From assembly GCA_028822475.1 (NCBI GenBank), contig JAPKDT010000097.1:1-7637 (forward strand): DNA of 7,637 bases, given 5' to 3'. The notes under the pieces were generated by a model, which saw nothing but the letters and a program-made list of their open reading frames with translations, ran no database searches and had not been told where the DNA came from. How positions within the stretch are numbered: position 1 is the stretch's first letter; each line of letters starts with the position of its first letter. A program made the position numbers and the translations under genes. Below are positions 6,314-7,637 of this stretch, piece after piece. Source of the DNA: SAR324 cluster bacterium. Its GTDB lineage: Bacteria; SAR324; NAC60-12.

Positions 6314-7321
6314 ATGTCCGATATTTCGCCTCCAAAAATCCTGATCCGTACACCAAACTGGCTCGGTGACCTTGTGATGGCAAGCGGATTTATCAGAGCC
6401 GTTCTTGACTACTATCCTGAATCAGAGGTTGATTTAATCGTTAAATCCGGATTTGAAAATTTGCCTCTGCCGCGGCGTGGAAAAATAATTGTGTTTGATT
6501 CGGAAGAATACTCAGCTGGAGCTTTCGGAAAAACTTTAGTCTCAGCAAATTACTCTCACATTTACGTCCTGCCTCCAAGCTTTTCTTCTGCCTGGATGGC
6601 CTTTCAAAGCAAAATTCCGCAGCGTATCGGTTATGCCGGCGAGTTTAGAAGTCTGCTGTTGAGCAAGGCAAAAAAACATGAAGGAAAGCCACGTTCAGTT
6701 CACATTCTCAAGGAATACTTAAATTTGCTTGATCCGGACCTTTCATTGGAAAAAAACCCTCCTCATCTAGAAACAACTTCGGACTGGATCGAAAATCATT
6801 TAAACTCTTTTCAACAAACTCTGCCGGAATCTTATCTTGTTTTCACTCCAGGCGCAGTTTATGGGCCGGCAAAACAGTGGCCGCTTGAGCATTTCCGTAC
6901 CTTAGCTGTTCAAATGATTCAGCTTTTTGGAACTTCAATTCTTATTTTAGGCACTGCTGAAGATGCGGAATCCGGAACGGAAATTTCAGAGGGACTTGAA
7001 GGGGTTCATAATTATTGTGGGCAAACTTCCTTAACGGAATTCTTGGCAATCTTGGCAAAAGCCAAACTGCTGATTGGAAATGACTCCGGAAGTATGCATT
7101 TAATGGGCGCTTTGCAACGTCCACAAATTGCGGTTTTCGGCTCAACATCTCCCATCTGGACTGCACCTGTTAATCCTTATGCCTCAGTCTTGAGCCGGAA
7201 TTTGTCCTGCTCACCATGTTTCGCGAGAACCTGCCGTTATGGTCACTATGACTGCCTGACTAAAATTCAGCCTGAACTCGTGCTTCAGGAGGCACAAAAA
7301 ATACTCTTAATGAAAAACTAA
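6314..7321 (+). CDS. waaF: ADP-heptose:LPS heptosyltransferase II (glycosyltransferase family 9)
   Basis: WaaF adds the second heptose to the LPS inner core at the cytoplasmic face of the inner membrane, using ADP-heptose. The 335-residue length is typical. The N-terminal Rossmann domain opens with ILIRTPNWLGDLVMA, with Asp19 at the place of the catalytic Asp of this family. The C-terminal domain carries PGAVYGPAKQWP (179-190), GNDSGSMHL (about 255-263, nucleotide-sugar binding) and FGSTSPIWTAP (275-285). The end has the WaaF cysteine signature CSPCFARTCRYGHYDCL (299-315), which separates WaaF from WaaC. The start at 6314 puts the catalytic loop a few residues deeper than in many homologues, still normal. 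There is no clear Shine-Dalgarno in the 9-base gap after the lipoprotein gene, so coupling is likely. It implies a heptose-containing LPS core. Confidence 0.94.
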   Translation: MSDISPPKILIRTPNWLGDLVMASGFIRAVLDYYPESEVDLIVKSGFENLPLPRRGKIIVFDSEEYSAGAFGKTLVSANYSHIYVLPPSFSSAWMAFQSKIPQRIGYAGEFRSLLLSKAKKHEGKPRSVHILKEYLNLLDPDLSLEKNPPHLETTSDWIENHLNSFQQTLPESYLVFTPGAVYGPAKQWPLEHFRTLAVQMIQLFGTSILILGTAEDAESGTEISEGLEGVHNYCGQTSLTEFLAILAKAKLLIGNDSGSMHLMGALQRPQIAVFGSTSPIWTAPVNPYASVLSRNLSCSPCFARTCRYGHYDCLTKIQPELVLQEAQKILLMKN

Positions 7322-7337
7322 TACCCTCTAACGATCA

Positions 7338-7361
7338 AATCCGGTAAACAGGAATCGGATT
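7338..7361. terminator. Inverted repeat between convergent waaF and oxidoreductase remnant
   Basis: AATCCG (7338-7343) and CGGATT (7356-7361) are exact inverted copies with a 12-base loop, 16 bases after the waaF stop, followed on the + strand by ACTTTTC. The position between convergent reading frames suits a terminator serving waaF, but the stem is short and the T run has only four bases. Confidence 0.35.
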
Positions 7362-7637
7362 ACTTTTCAAGTCCAGCACTCCATTCCTGCCATTTAAGGT
7401 AGTCTGTAGTACCGATTGTAGCTAGAGTTTCCGGAGGCAGACGCGTGGGTCGGGCTTCGTTGAGGTAATCTTCGATATATGAATTCTGTAAGCCGCAAGC
7501 CTACTCCGCAGCCAAAATTCCTGAAAGAGTTCCTTTGAAAACATCAAGTCCGTTTTGACAACAGGCGGCAAATATATTTTCTATTTTCACTAGACATGAA
7601 ACGGTTTTAATGCTTTTTACTGTTTCAGTATATTTCA
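7360..7637 (-). pseudogene. Probable FAD-dependent oxidoreductase (DAO-type), C-terminal remnant with in-frame TAG
   Basis: On the minus strand one frame runs from the right edge to TAA at 7362-7360 with a single internal TAG at 7503-7501. It reads FAACCQNGLDVFKGTLSGILAAE, stop, ACGLQNSYIEDYLNEARPT, RLPPETLATIGTTDYLKWQEW, SAGLEK. The QNG-x-x-x-x-KGT-x-SG-x-LAAE segment fits the C-terminal FAD-contacting loop of glycine/D-amino-acid oxidase-type flavoproteins, where the domain ends with Leu-Ala-Ala-Glu-Leu/Ala; a TTG to TAG change would account for the break. The RLPPE-to-KWQEW tail looks conserved rather than random. The earlier part (KYTETVKSIKTVSC) is less convincing and may be degraded. 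The rest of the gene lies beyond the window. Function assignment is tentative; the coding character of the frame on both sides of the stop is clearer. Confidence 0.5.

Noticed and set aside
1..7637. Alternative genetic code explaining the in-frame stops
   Set aside because: Both TAA and TAG interrupt remnants, while TAA and TGA end clearly intact genes at family-typical lengths.

Overview
The window looks like a piece of chromosome from a Gram-negative bacterium. It carries an ADP-heptose:LPS heptosyltransferase, a lipoprotein with a lipobox, a MobA, a YfcG-type glutathione transferase, a YejF-type double ATPase and a HugZ/HutZ-type haem protein. The gene set is proteobacterial in flavour and base composition is moderately AT-rich. 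I cannot place the lineage more exactly from this sequence. No mobile element, CRISPR array, rRNA or tRNA was found.

Left end (1-620): decayed DNA on the + strand. It holds the C-terminal effector-binding half of an IclR-family regulator interrupted by two in-frame TAA codons, then a short remnant of a PAS sensor domain. Next comes a tight + strand block: mobA (621-1238), a yfcG-like glutathione transferase (1231-1902, overlapping mobA by 8 bases) and a yejF-like double ATPase of a peptide importer (1903-3498, starting on the base after the previous stop codon). The yejABE permease and binding-protein genes are not in the window. A HugZ/HutZ-family haem-utilisation protein (3510-4016, - strand) converges on yejF.

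Middle (4017-5875): a 374-base AT-rich divergent intergenic region separates hugZ from a divergent DnaA-family gene (4391-5875). It contains a TTAGG-N2-CCTAA palindrome, a consensus -10-like box, and a perfect 10-base inverted repeat. The 3' arm of that repeat overlaps a small hairpin followed by a T run, which resembles an attenuator or riboswitch-like leader. The DnaA homologue has all the DnaA domains but altered Walker A, sensor 1 and DnaA-box recognition residues, and is not next to dnaN.

Right end (5876-7637): a 98-residue predicted lipoprotein (6008-6304) lies 9 bases upstream of waaF (6314-7321), suggesting a small LPS/envelope transcription unit. On the opposite strand, running in from the right edge, is the C-terminal end of a probable DAO-type FAD-dependent oxidoreductase broken by an in-frame TAG. 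Pseudogene remnants at both ends, with both TAA and TAG interruptions, suggest ongoing gene decay rather than a changed genetic code. The intact genes use TAA and TGA as normal stops.
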